Source of the DNA: Parabacteroides timonensis | GTDB taxonomy: Bacteria; Bacteroidota; Bacteroidia; Bacteroidales; Tannerellaceae | NCBI RefSeq assembly: GCF_900128505.1 | Contig: NZ_LT669941.1 | Span: 855,526 to 919,525, forward strand | DNA length: 64,000 nt | Reading direction: 5' to 3' | Part shown: piece after piece, positions 43,698 to 51,380 of the stretch | Position numbering within the stretch: position 1 is the stretch's first letter | How the letters are laid out: each line of letters starts with the position of its first letter | The notes under the pieces: model-generated | Database searches by the model: none | What the model was told of the DNA's origin: nothing | The model's input: the letters and a program-made list of their open reading frames with translations, nothing else | Translations under genes and position numbers: made by a program

Positions 43698-43705
43698 TAT
43701 CTTTG
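43698..43705 (+). promoter_or_regulatory. -7 box of the 43727 AraC gene
   Basis: TATCTTTG is a perfect TAnnTTTG box, 21 bases before the ATG at 43727. Because the transcript would begin after this box, an in-frame TTG at 43703 can be ruled out as a start. Confidence 0.6.
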
Positions 43706-43726
43706 AAAATCATAAATCTGAACAGT

Positions 43727-44572
43727 ATGGAGGAAAACATGCCTATATTTGATATTCCTACGGATTTTATTGCCGGTGACAATATTACGGGAGAGATATT
43801 GAAACGATATGTCAATTACTCTAGTAAAATGAAAGCCGTACTTTTTGCCTTATGTGTAAAGGGGAAAGTGCGTATTACACTGAATTTATCCGAACAGACA
43901 ATCAAACAAAATGATTTTCTGACACTTACTCCAGACAGTTTCATACAAATCAATGAAGTTTCGCAGGATGCCCATTTTTACTACGCCTGTTTTTCACGGG
44001 AATTCATGGATAGTAATAACCTGATCCTGACTACAATCAGGCTGCTTCCTATGTTGACAGAATACCCTGTTATAAACTTGTCGGAAGACCTTACACAACT
44101 CTATCTGGATGTTTTCAAGCCTCTTTTACATGCCTATTCTCTCCCTTGTACTCTTGAGAATAAAGATATTATTAAGTCTATATTCACCATCTTTATACAG
44201 GGCACGGCTGAGTTATACAAAAATCATGGAAAATGGAAAAATCCATTCCATACCCGTAGTAAAGAAATATGCCGTGAATTTATAAAACTGGTTATGTCCC
44301 ATTACACAACCCAGCGTAATGTAGCCTTTTATGCAGAACATCTGGGAGTTACCGTTTCTCATTTTTGTTCAACCATAAAAAAGGAAACGGGTAAGACTGC
44401 ACTGGAAATCATCACAGCCATTGTGTTGATGGATATTAAAGCACAATTAAAATCGACTGATCTGCCGACAAAAGAGATTGCCTTTTCGTTGGGATTCAAT
44501 AATATGTCTTTCTTTAACAGGTATTTCAAAAGACATACAGGAATGACACCCCAGGAATTTCGCAACAGCTAA
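43727..44572 (+). CDS. AraC family transcription regulator
   Basis: The product has 281 residues if it starts at the ATG at 43727 (MEENMPIFDIPTDF); another ATG lies at 43739. The N-terminal half is a cupin-like sensor domain (about 20-130; SKMKAVLFALCVKGKVRITLNL, LTPDSFIQINEVSQDAHF). The C-terminal AraC domain (about 180-281) has NVAFYAEHLGVTVSHFCSTI and KEIAFSLGFNNMSFFNRYFK as its two helix-turn-helix units. Soluble, so it probably binds a cytoplasmic ligand. It could regulate the neighbouring GH31 gene, but only position suggests that. Confidence 0.88.
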   Translation: MEENMPIFDIPTDFIAGDNITGEILKRYVNYSSKMKAVLFALCVKGKVRITLNLSEQTIKQNDFLTLTPDSFIQINEVSQDAHFYYACFSREFMDSNNLILTTIRLLPMLTEYPVINLSEDLTQLYLDVFKPLLHAYSLPCTLENKDIIKSIFTIFIQGTAELYKNHGKWKNPFHTRSKEICREFIKLVMSHYTTQRNVAFYAEHLGVTVSHFCSTIKKETGKTALEIITAIVLMDIKAQLKSTDLPTKEIAFSLGFNNMSFFNRYFKRHTGMTPQEFRNS

Positions 44573-44577
44573 TACGA

Positions 44578-44682
44578 TTATGATTTGAGTAAACGGAGAA
44601 AATCGTCTTTATAGCTGGGTGAAATTTCTATTTCCGTATTATCTTCCAACACAATATATCCACCCGAACTCAGCTTTCTATA
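44578..44682 (-). pseudogene. relic of a LytTR response regulator (3' end only)
   Basis: On the minus strand the frame ending at the TAA (44578-44580) reads YRKLSSGGYIVLEDNTEIEI followed by SPSYKDDFLRLLKS, which is the closing strand and helix of a LytTR domain. Upstream of 44682 the frame meets a stop, and no receiver or rest of the LytTR domain is present. It matches the kinase relic at 48767-49212 in kind and strand. Confidence 0.65.
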
Positions 44683-44735
44683 AATTCAGATCTCTAACAA
44701 ATTTCACATCATCAAAGATAACGATAATATACAAT

Positions 44736-44776
44736 AAAAAATCCCTTGTTCCAGCAATTATCTGAAACAAGGGATT
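44736..44776 (-). terminator. terminator of the GH31 gene
   Basis: AATCCCTTGTT (44740-44750) pairs with AACAAGGGATT (44766-44776); on the minus strand a T-run (complement of A 44736-44740) follows. It starts 22 bases after the stop. Confidence 0.8.
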
Positions 44777-44797
44777 CCGATTTATCTATGAAAGATA

Positions 44798-47700
44798 TTA
44801 AAACTTACACATATTTAGGTCTTTATCGACTAATAAGCCATCAATAACTTTTAGATTGAATTTTACTTTGCGTTTTGCTTTCAGTTTCAGGACAAACAGG
44901 TCGGTTGTTCCTTCCAGTGTTTCCTTGTCACCGAGATTTACAAAAGTAGGATACAATGCTTTCTGGCCGTTTGTATGTAGACGGTCGTAAGTAAGATTTT
45001 CCATTGCTTTCAGATTCAACGGTTCCACTCCGACAAATTCATAATCCTGCTGATCATAAGGCAAGGCAAAGCTTAATGCGTTGACAGCTTTCAGATCTGT
45101 TCCTTTTACCTTTACTTCTACGATTTCGTCTTTATTATACATCTGTTTCGGAGTATTGATCTCAATTGTTCCGGCAACCTTCTCTGTCCCCTGGTTTTCT
45201 ATGCCACCATCCAACTGAGTAGTAACAACTGAAATATCATAAGCATCAATTAAACCATTCTGGTTGATATCACCTGCACTGACATAGTCGAAATCACTGT
45301 CACCTTTACGAAGACCAGTATAGTTCATATATGAAGTCAGGTCATTATTATCGATCTTCTTGTCCTTATTGATATCACCCGGCAGATAGCTTTCGGTTCC
45401 AGGAACTTTAAATACATACAATTCACGGCCTGAACCATAATTACCTACACCTTCGGTCACATTCAGTTTAATGTAACGTGCTTTGGGTTTATCCTTGAAT
45501 TCGAAGACTTTGACATCACCGTTACGTTCGAAGCGGAAAGAGTCGACCGGAGTCCAGTTTTCTTTATCCATACTATATGAAACGAAACCTCTCAACATTG
45601 TACCATTGCCACCATCCTGACGAGACAAATAATGGAATTTGTCCAGTTGATTGATTGTACGGAGATCGATAATCATATCAAACGGTATAGCATTCTTACG
45701 ATATTTCGTATGGAACATATCACCCAGTTCGGCAAAGTCAAATAAACGGAAAATCTCGAAACCTTCCTGTTCTTCGGCCGTCACTTCACCGCGAATACCT
45801 TGGATGGCAAATTCCAACGGATTGGATTTTGTTTTTGTACTGAAAGTACTCCAGTCTGAAAAACCGTCTTTGTTTACGGCACGAAGTTTGAATGTGTAGT
45901 CTGTTTCGGCTTCCAGTCCATCGAACAACAGTTCTGTATTCCTTATAGTAGTATACAACATGTTATTGAATTCGATTTCGTAGTAGTCGGCATTGTTTAC
46001 CTTATTCCAAGTTGGTTTTAAGGTATAAGCTTCGACATTTTCGGCAGTAATCTGTCCGTTCGGGGCAGTCAGCGTTCCGGTGGTTACTTTCTGCGTATTT
46101 GCCGTATTGAAGCTATAACCTTCAACCTTCAATGTAATTTCATCTGAGGTAATATCGGAAGAAGCCAACTTCACCAGTAACTGCGGATTCTTTGTTATCG
46201 TAAGCTTTTCGAACTCGCTATCTTTAGTAGCAAACTTATTCAGGTTCGGGGCTGCATCATAGAAGTATGCGTTTTCTGCATTTTGGAACTCTGTCATTGA
46301 ACGTGCCTCTGTCAGTTTTACTTTGTTCTTACCCACTTTGGCTACAAGCTTTTTAGGCATTTCAGATACGTTGATCCGCAGTTCGGTTGCTTTTTCTTTT
46401 GCAAAACCGTTAAAGTCACCCACAGTCGGATGAATTGTGATCACCACATTATTCTTACTATCAACCCTCGATTCGATCAGTGTAGTTGTACCTTTTCCTA
46501 ATTTGTAAGCTTCTGTAAGTCCATCGTCATCATATTCAGTAAATGAACTGTTACCAGCAGGATAGAACTCATAAGTACGCAGATTCTTATTGATTTCAGA
46601 AACATTATTGTTAGGGTTGGTCATCGGAATGATCGCACCGCTTTTCACAAATACCGGAAGTTTCCAAAGTGGGGAAGCGAAGTTATTGATAACACAATTG
46701 CCTTCATATTTTTCTCCGGTGAAGTAGTCTACCCAAACACCTCCGGGCAAATAAATACCGTCACGAATATCATTTCCTTTTTCATCTACTTGTGTTTCCT
46801 GATAAATAGGAGCGACCAGGAAATAGGGACCGTACATAAACTGATATTCAGTAGCCTTTCCATAGGTGTAAGGATTTGGATATTCCAAGAACATTGCACG
46901 GATCATCGGTTTACCGTCAACAGCTTCTTTTGCGATACTGTAAGCATAAGACATCAGTTCCGATTTCATTTTCAGATACCAACGGTTAATTGAAGTGGCC
47001 GGTTCGCCAAGAGCATGCGGATATTTCTCATTCGAACCCCAGCCATCCATATTCAGTTCCATTGGTGTCCATGTCTTCCACTGGAAATCACGAGTATTCA
47101 TTGCCAGATTTTTACCACCGAAGATACCGTCCATGTCGGAGGTTATATTGGGTTGTCCGGACAGTCCTGAACCTATATAAGTCGGGATATGGAAGCGGAT
47201 ATATTCCCATTGTCCACCCGTCTGGTCACCTGACCAGATACCGGCATAACGTTGTGTTCCGGCCCAACCATCCAGAGAGATGATAAACGGACGGGCATCG
47301 TTGCCATAATAAGGCATGATATGACCAACATCAGCTACACCGTTCAGACCGAATGAATAACCATCGCCTACCCATGCCACGTCTGTCTTAAGTACACGCA
47401 CGCCGGCATCACGAACCTCTTTCACTATGTCGCGTTGCAGCAGTGCACTCACTTCGGGCTTCGGATGCAAATCCGACTGTGTCCAAAGACCTATTTCCAC
47501 TCCGTTCTTATGGGCATAATCGGCAAGGTCTTTCAGATTCTGGATATTTCCATCCAGTGTTTCCGTTTGTCCGTATCCGGCGCCATAACCATCGTTTGGT
47601 AATAACCATCCGAGCGGCATATCATAGTTTTTATAACGGTCGATCACAGCACGGGCAGAGAACTGGTAATTATCCTTTTCTCCGTTCAACGATTCTTTAA

Positions 47701-48658
47701 CACCGCCATTGTCCTTCTGACTTTCCTTATAACGTTTGCCGTCTTCAAAAAGAATACCTTTCTCATCTTCAGTCCAATAGTCACGATTGTAGGCATTCAG
47801 GTGTCCCTGATAGAAACCAAACTTAGGCAATAATACCGGATTACCTGTCAACTGATAAAAATCATTTAACAAGGCCACAGGTCCGTCACTGATCATATAA
47901 AAAGCATCCAGATAATCGGTGTCGTGGGATAATGTTACGATACCTTTTTCTGCTGCACCAAAATCATATTTACCTTGTTTAAAGGTGTACCACATAAAGC
48001 CATAGCCATTAGTAGACCAGTAATAAGGAACAGGAGAGGCCACACCACCATCAGTCCAGCTATTTTGATTTTCTATGGCTATCGCTTTACCCTTATGGGA
48101 GAAACGTCCGTTCTGGACACCGCCACCATAGAAATATTCTCCTGGTTTCTCTTTTAGGGTAAGAACTGTTTTGCCTTTCTCAAAAAGAACCGGTTTCACT
48201 TCTTCCAGGACCACTTCATTGGTTTCAAGATTGGATACTTTCAACAAAGACGTGTTTTTATCCAATTCTAGTTTTACTTTATCCGTACTGATAAAAATAC
48301 AATTATTGTCTTCTTTCAGGGTTAACGAAGCTAGTGGTTTTCTGGGATTATCAACCAGGATTTGTGCTTCCGGTTTAGCTTCCGGATCACGTATGATACC
48401 TCCGTTTATATCCTGGAATACACGGAAGATGTTTTCTCCATAAAAGTCAAAAGCCATTCTTTGGTTATCAGAGAACTGGATTTCGATGGTTGTAGGATTG
48501 ATTTGTTTCGCTCCGACTATTTTTTTTGCCTGTTGCATTTCCATACAGATATTATCTGCTTTTTGTATGGCTTGCATGGATAAGGGCGAAAACAGCGGAA
48601 AGGCTAAAGCTAATATCAGCACTTTCTTTTGTTTCAGTTTTTTGATAGAGTCATTCAT
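44798..48658 (-). CDS. secreted multidomain GH31 glycosidase
   Basis: The 1286-aa protein has a signal peptide (about 1-30). A GH31 catalytic module spans about 80-720: nucleophile Asp426 in KTDVAW, acid/base Asp478 in WSGDQT. A C-terminal fibronectin III domain (about 870-940) comes next, then an F5/8-type (CBM32-like) domain (about 945-1090). A dockerin-like pair of calcium loops (about 1093-1150; GDINKDKKIDNNDL and GDINQNGLIDAYD) and a final cohesin-like beta domain follow. The KTDVAW and WSGD context and 52-residue spacing resemble GH31 alpha-N-acetylgalactosaminidases of gut bacteria that act on mucin-type glycans, but alpha-glucosidase or alpha-xylosidase cannot be excluded. It has its own promoter and terminator. 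Confidence 0.85.
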   Translation of the reverse strand: MNDSIKKLKQKKVLILALAFPLFSPLSMQAIQKADNICMEMQQAKKIVGAKQINPTTIEIQFSDNQRMAFDFYGENIFRVFQDINGGIIRDPEAKPEAQILVDNPRKPLASLTLKEDNNCIFISTDKVKLELDKNTSLLKVSNLETNEVVLEEVKPVLFEKGKTVLTLKEKPGEYFYGGGVQNGRFSHKGKAIAIENQNSWTDGGVASPVPYYWSTNGYGFMWYTFKQGKYDFGAAEKGIVTLSHDTDYLDAFYMISDGPVALLNDFYQLTGNPVLLPKFGFYQGHLNAYNRDYWTEDEKGILFEDGKRYKESQKDNGGVKESLNGEKDNYQFSARAVIDRYKNYDMPLGWLLPNDGYGAGYGQTETLDGNIQNLKDLADYAHKNGVEIGLWTQSDLHPKPEVSALLQRDIVKEVRDAGVRVLKTDVAWVGDGYSFGLNGVADVGHIMPYYGNDARPFIISLDGWAGTQRYAGIWSGDQTGGQWEYIRFHIPTYIGSGLSGQPNITSDMDGIFGGKNLAMNTRDFQWKTWTPMELNMDGWGSNEKYPHALGEPATSINRWYLKMKSELMSYAYSIAKEAVDGKPMIRAMFLEYPNPYTYGKATEYQFMYGPYFLVAPIYQETQVDEKGNDIRDGIYLPGGVWVDYFTGEKYEGNCVINNFASPLWKLPVFVKSGAIIPMTNPNNNVSEINKNLRTYEFYPAGNSSFTEYDDDGLTEAYKLGKGTTTLIESRVDSKNNVVITIHPTVGDFNGFAKEKATELRINVSEMPKKLVAKVGKNKVKLTEARSMTEFQNAENAYFYDAAPNLNKFATKDSEFEKLTITKNPQLLVKLASSDITSDEITLKVEGYSFNTANTQKVTTGTLTAPNGQITAENVEAYTLKPTWNKVNNADYYEIEFNNMLYTTIRNTELLFDGLEAETDYTFKLRAVNKDGFSDWSTFSTKTKSNPLEFAIQGIRGEVTAEEQEGFEIFRLFDFAELGDMFHTKYRKNAIPFDMIIDLRTINQLDKFHYLSRQDGGNGTMLRGFVSYSMDKENWTPVDSFRFERNGDVKVFEFKDKPKARYIKLNVTEGVGNYGSGRELYVFKVPGTESYLPGDINKDKKIDNNDLTSYMNYTGLRKGDSDFDYVSAGDINQNGLIDAYDISVVTTQLDGGIENQGTEKVAGTIEINTPKQMYNKDEIVEVKVKGTDLKAVNALSFALPYDQQDYEFVGVEPLNLKAMENLTYDRLHTNGQKALYPTFVNLGDKETLEGTTDLFVLKLKAKRKVKFNLKVIDGLLVDKDLNMCKF

Positions 48659-48699
48659 GTTATTAAATGTTGTTTTAACGTATAAAATCTTTTAAACAA

Positions 48700-48730
48700 C
48701 AAACTTACGGGATATAATTTTCATACGCAA
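48700..48730 (-). promoter_or_regulatory. promoter of the GH31 gene
   Basis: On the minus strand TTG (48728-48730), 20 bases, TAAGTTTG (48700-48707), a full match to the Bacteroidales consensus. The leader to the ATG is about 40 bases. Confidence 0.65.
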
Positions 48731-48766
48731 GAATTTACAATATATCCTACAAGAAAATATTAACAA

Positions 48767-49212
48767 TCAAGCATTGAAGGGGTATTTGATCAAAACAACT
48801 ACACCTGTACCGACACCTTCTTTTTCGATTATTTTCATTGTTATTTGGGTATTATATAAACTATTCAGGAGACTGATCCGTTCATGCGTATTTGTCAGCC
48901 CACGCGAATGATGTTCTTTTTGATGGTGCGTTTTCAGTTCATTACTTTTCTTCAGACCGATACCATTATCTTCAATCACGACAGACAGGATATTGCCATC
49001 AGCCTTAACTGACAGTTTCAATAACCCGCCGGATTCTTTATATCGCAGGCCAATTCTTTCAGCTGTTCCAACTCTGTTGAAAGCGGAGTGAAATCCTTAT
49101 TTGAATTTTCCAGAATGTTCCGCATCAGGCGCGAATAGGAGGAAAGGTATTTATTTGCTTCCAACTCATTGTTTTGGGCAATGAACTGATTGACGCTATT
49201 CAGGCTGTTGAA
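48767..49212 (-). pseudogene. relic of a LytTR-system histidine kinase
   Basis: The 5' part reads FNSLNSVNQFIAQNNELEAN then KYLSSYSRLMRNILENS, the conserved His_kinase (YehU-type) segment just after the missing phospho-His motif. The frame then stops at 49018. The 3' part (48767-49021, another frame) holds the ATPase end: SVVIEDNGIGLKKSNELKT and SRGLTNTHERISLLN. About 45 residues that normally lie between are missing, so there is an internal deletion as well as loss of the 5' end. Confidence 0.75.
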
Positions 49213-49455
49213 GATAGTGAAGAATTCTGTGGTACCGTCATCCGTAAAGCTGTAAAGGAACTGGAATGGGGACGCAACGATGCAGACATGAAACTGATCT
49301 ATATTGCCGGAAACGAAATCTTTACACAAGGCTCCAAGCGTCAGATTTATATAGATGAACAACTAAAAAATGAAGGGGAAAGTAAAGGGGATGATCTGGG
49401 CAATGCAATTACGGAGTCTATTCTCGCCATAGCAAAGGTGAAAGAATATGAGTAA
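49190..49455 (+). pseudogene. relic of a VWA-domain protein (3' end)
   Basis: The frame carries DAIQAVEDSEEFCGTVIRKA, then ELEWGRNDADMKLIYIAGNE and IFTQGSK, the late beta strand and helix of a von Willebrand A domain as found in Bacteroidetes VWA proteins, then a helical tail to the stop at 49455. The 5' three-quarters of such a gene is absent. It starts where the kinase relic on the other strand ends, so the two were joined by a deletion or rearrangement. Confidence 0.55.
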
Positions 49456-49481
49456 TTCTATTTATGAGGGTGTTAAATATA

Positions 49482-49522
49482 TTAATGGCGCCCTCGTAAA
49501 CATTTTTGAGGACACCATTAAT
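49482..49522. terminator. imperfect hairpin after the VWA relic
   Basis: TTAATGG..CCCTC (from 49482) pairs with GAGG..CCATTAA (to 49521), with small internal mismatches. It lies between the VWA relic and the end of the DUF4988 gene, both converging on it. Confidence 0.55.
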
Positions 49523-49547
49523 AAAAACAGAGAAAAGACATATTTGA

Positions 49548-50918
49548 TCAAGAAGTAGAGATTACTCCATCAGCAATCTTTATATCATCTATTTTGACTT
49601 TTCTTCCATCTATTTCTACATCAAATTTCAGATACAGTTCGGATTTCTTCATTTCAGGTATGTAATCAAAAGAAGATCTTATTGTTTCATTAGCACCTGT
49701 TTCATATGTAATTACATCCCCTTTTTCTATATCCTCTACATCCTCTCCTTTGAATGTGTAAAGTTGTCCTTTTGCTTCACCACCGGAATAACGAAGAACC
49801 GGAGTTATTTTTATAACAGCATTTTTATAGAACCACTGGGGAGGGAATATGATATTTTGGATAGTCACAGGCACCTTACCACCTACAGCCTCTAACGGTT
49901 GTGGCTTTGCTTTGATAGAACTTTTATCCCAAAATAGCATTGTTTTTACCGAATACCTAAATTGCGATATCAGCTTATTGTCCTTTAGAATAGAGACAAT
50001 TATGCGCCCTTCTTCGTTCCAGGCTTCTAAAGGTATCAAAGTGATAGAATTGTTATTACGATTATGCTTAACTCTCCATCCGTTAGTTGCTTCAAAATCA
50101 ACTGTTGTTTGTGAATCCGGATTTTCTACCTTATACGTAATCTCTTTTGTCTCATTAGCCCACATTCTTTCTGTAATCAAACCATTTTCATTTACATCAA
50201 AGAGAATTTTCATTGCTTTAGAATTTTCTTTGGGCAACTTTAATATAGTACCTGTCGTTAGTTTTAATTCGATATAGTCTCCTTTGTCCGTTACGCTTTT
50301 AAATGGAGAGTAGCCATCAACGCCATCTTTACCGTTGGTTCCATTCGCCCCGTCCTTTCCGTCGATACCATTTACTCCATCTTTCCCGTTTTGTCCGTCT
50401 TTACCCTTAGCAGAAACCGGTCTACCATTAACTAAAAGTTCTTTAGGACCTTCTCCATAATCTACAGTCCAGTTTCCACTGGAGTTTACGCCGATAACAG
50501 GCGTTTTGCCGCTCACTCCGGTCGTTTGTACTTTATTGCCATTTGAATCTAAAACCCAGGAAGCAGGATTGTCCCCAACCTTTTGTGTCCAATAAAAAAT
50601 GCCATCTAACTCATCTACACCAATTACCGGATAATCACCATTTGTACCATCTTTTACCACAATGGTATTTCCTTTAAGAAAATTAATAGCATATCCGCTT
50701 TTGTCTGCCAGTTCATTTACACTTGTAATGTAATCATTAGCCTCCAATAACGATACAATTTGTTTCAGGCCAACAATGTCTGTATTAGCCTGTTCACAGA
50801 TTTTTTCTAGTTTGGAAACTCTTTCTATCAAATCATCCACATCATCTCTCAAATCCTTTTGACAACTAGTGGTTGAGAATAAAAGGATACCTAAGAATAA
50901 AATAAAGTCTTTCTTCAT
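49548..50918 (-). CDS. DUF4988 lipoprotein with collagen-like repeats
   Basis: The 456-aa protein starts with a lipoprotein signal (MKKDFILFLGILLFSTTSC, lipobox Cys19). A short coiled coil (22-60: DLRDDVDDLIERVSKLEKIC) is followed by the DUF4988 / PL29-lyase N-terminal-type region, then a Gly-x-y collagen-like run (about 170-205, GKDGQNGKDGVNGIDGKDG and onward). A beta-rich C-terminal domain follows. The coiled coil plus collagen run suggests a trimeric surface stalk. DUF4988 proteins are common surface lipoproteins in Bacteroides; their ligands are mostly unknown. Confidence 0.8.
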   Translation of the reverse strand: MKKDFILFLGILLFSTTSCQKDLRDDVDDLIERVSKLEKICEQANTDIVGLKQIVSLLEANDYITSVNELADKSGYAINFLKGNTIVVKDGTNGDYPVIGVDELDGIFYWTQKVGDNPASWVLDSNGNKVQTTGVSGKTPVIGVNSSGNWTVDYGEGPKELLVNGRPVSAKGKDGQNGKDGVNGIDGKDGANGTNGKDGVDGYSPFKSVTDKGDYIELKLTTGTILKLPKENSKAMKILFDVNENGLITERMWANETKEITYKVENPDSQTTVDFEATNGWRVKHNRNNNSITLIPLEAWNEEGRIIVSILKDNKLISQFRYSVKTMLFWDKSSIKAKPQPLEAVGGKVPVTIQNIIFPPQWFYKNAVIKITPVLRYSGGEAKGQLYTFKGEDVEDIEKGDVITYETGANETIRSSFDYIPEMKKSELYLKFDVEIDGRKVKIDDIKIADGVISTS

Positions 50919-50984
50919 AAATATGCATTTTGAACTATAAAATAGTCCCGTTATATATTCTATTATAGTGGTTTACATCATCAA

Positions 50985-50992
50985 CAAAGGTA
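50985..50992 (-). promoter_or_regulatory. -7 box of the DUF4988 gene
   Basis: TACCTTTG on the minus strand, a perfect box, 66 bases before the ATG. No clear -33 TTG. Confidence 0.5.
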
Positions 50993-51326
50993 GCTAAAAG
51001 AAGAAAAAAATCTGCTTTTTATAAAAGAATGCAAGTTTGTCTTTAGAAATAATAGAACTGTTAGATATTTTAAATTTATGCATTAATTGTTTTTCAGGCG
51101 AACAATATTAGATGTGAAAAATATATAATTAAAGAAGTGGGCTAGAGACCTCTTGGAACTGAATAGAAAACCTGATTCATCAATAAATAACAAAAAGGAA
51201 GCAACTCCTTTTATATATAAAACCAAATAAATCAAATAAATACGTTGAATTACAACATTTTATCCTTTTCAGGTCAGGGTGCAAAATTATCACATATTGT
51301 GATAATTTATTCGCACAGATTATACC
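50993..51326. other. AT-rich intergenic stretch, nothing recognised
   Basis: It lies between the DUF4988 promoter and the htpG terminator. No reading frame of gene-like quality, RNA fold or repeat is evident by eye in this stretch. Confidence 0.5.
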
Positions 51327-51358
51327 AAAAAAGGAGTTCCAAATGGAACTCCTTTTTT
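51327..51358. terminator. terminator of htpG
   Basis: AAAAAAGGAGTTCC (51327-51340) pairs with GGAACTCCTTTTTT (51345-51358), a perfect 14-base stem with a T-run on both strands. It is 22 bases past the htpG stop. Confidence 0.88.
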
Positions 51359-51380
51359 ATTGTTGGATTATATCCGGCTG

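Noticed and set aside
43703..43726. TTG start for the AraC gene giving 8 extra residues
   Set aside because: The TTG lies inside the -7 promoter box, so it would not be in the transcript.
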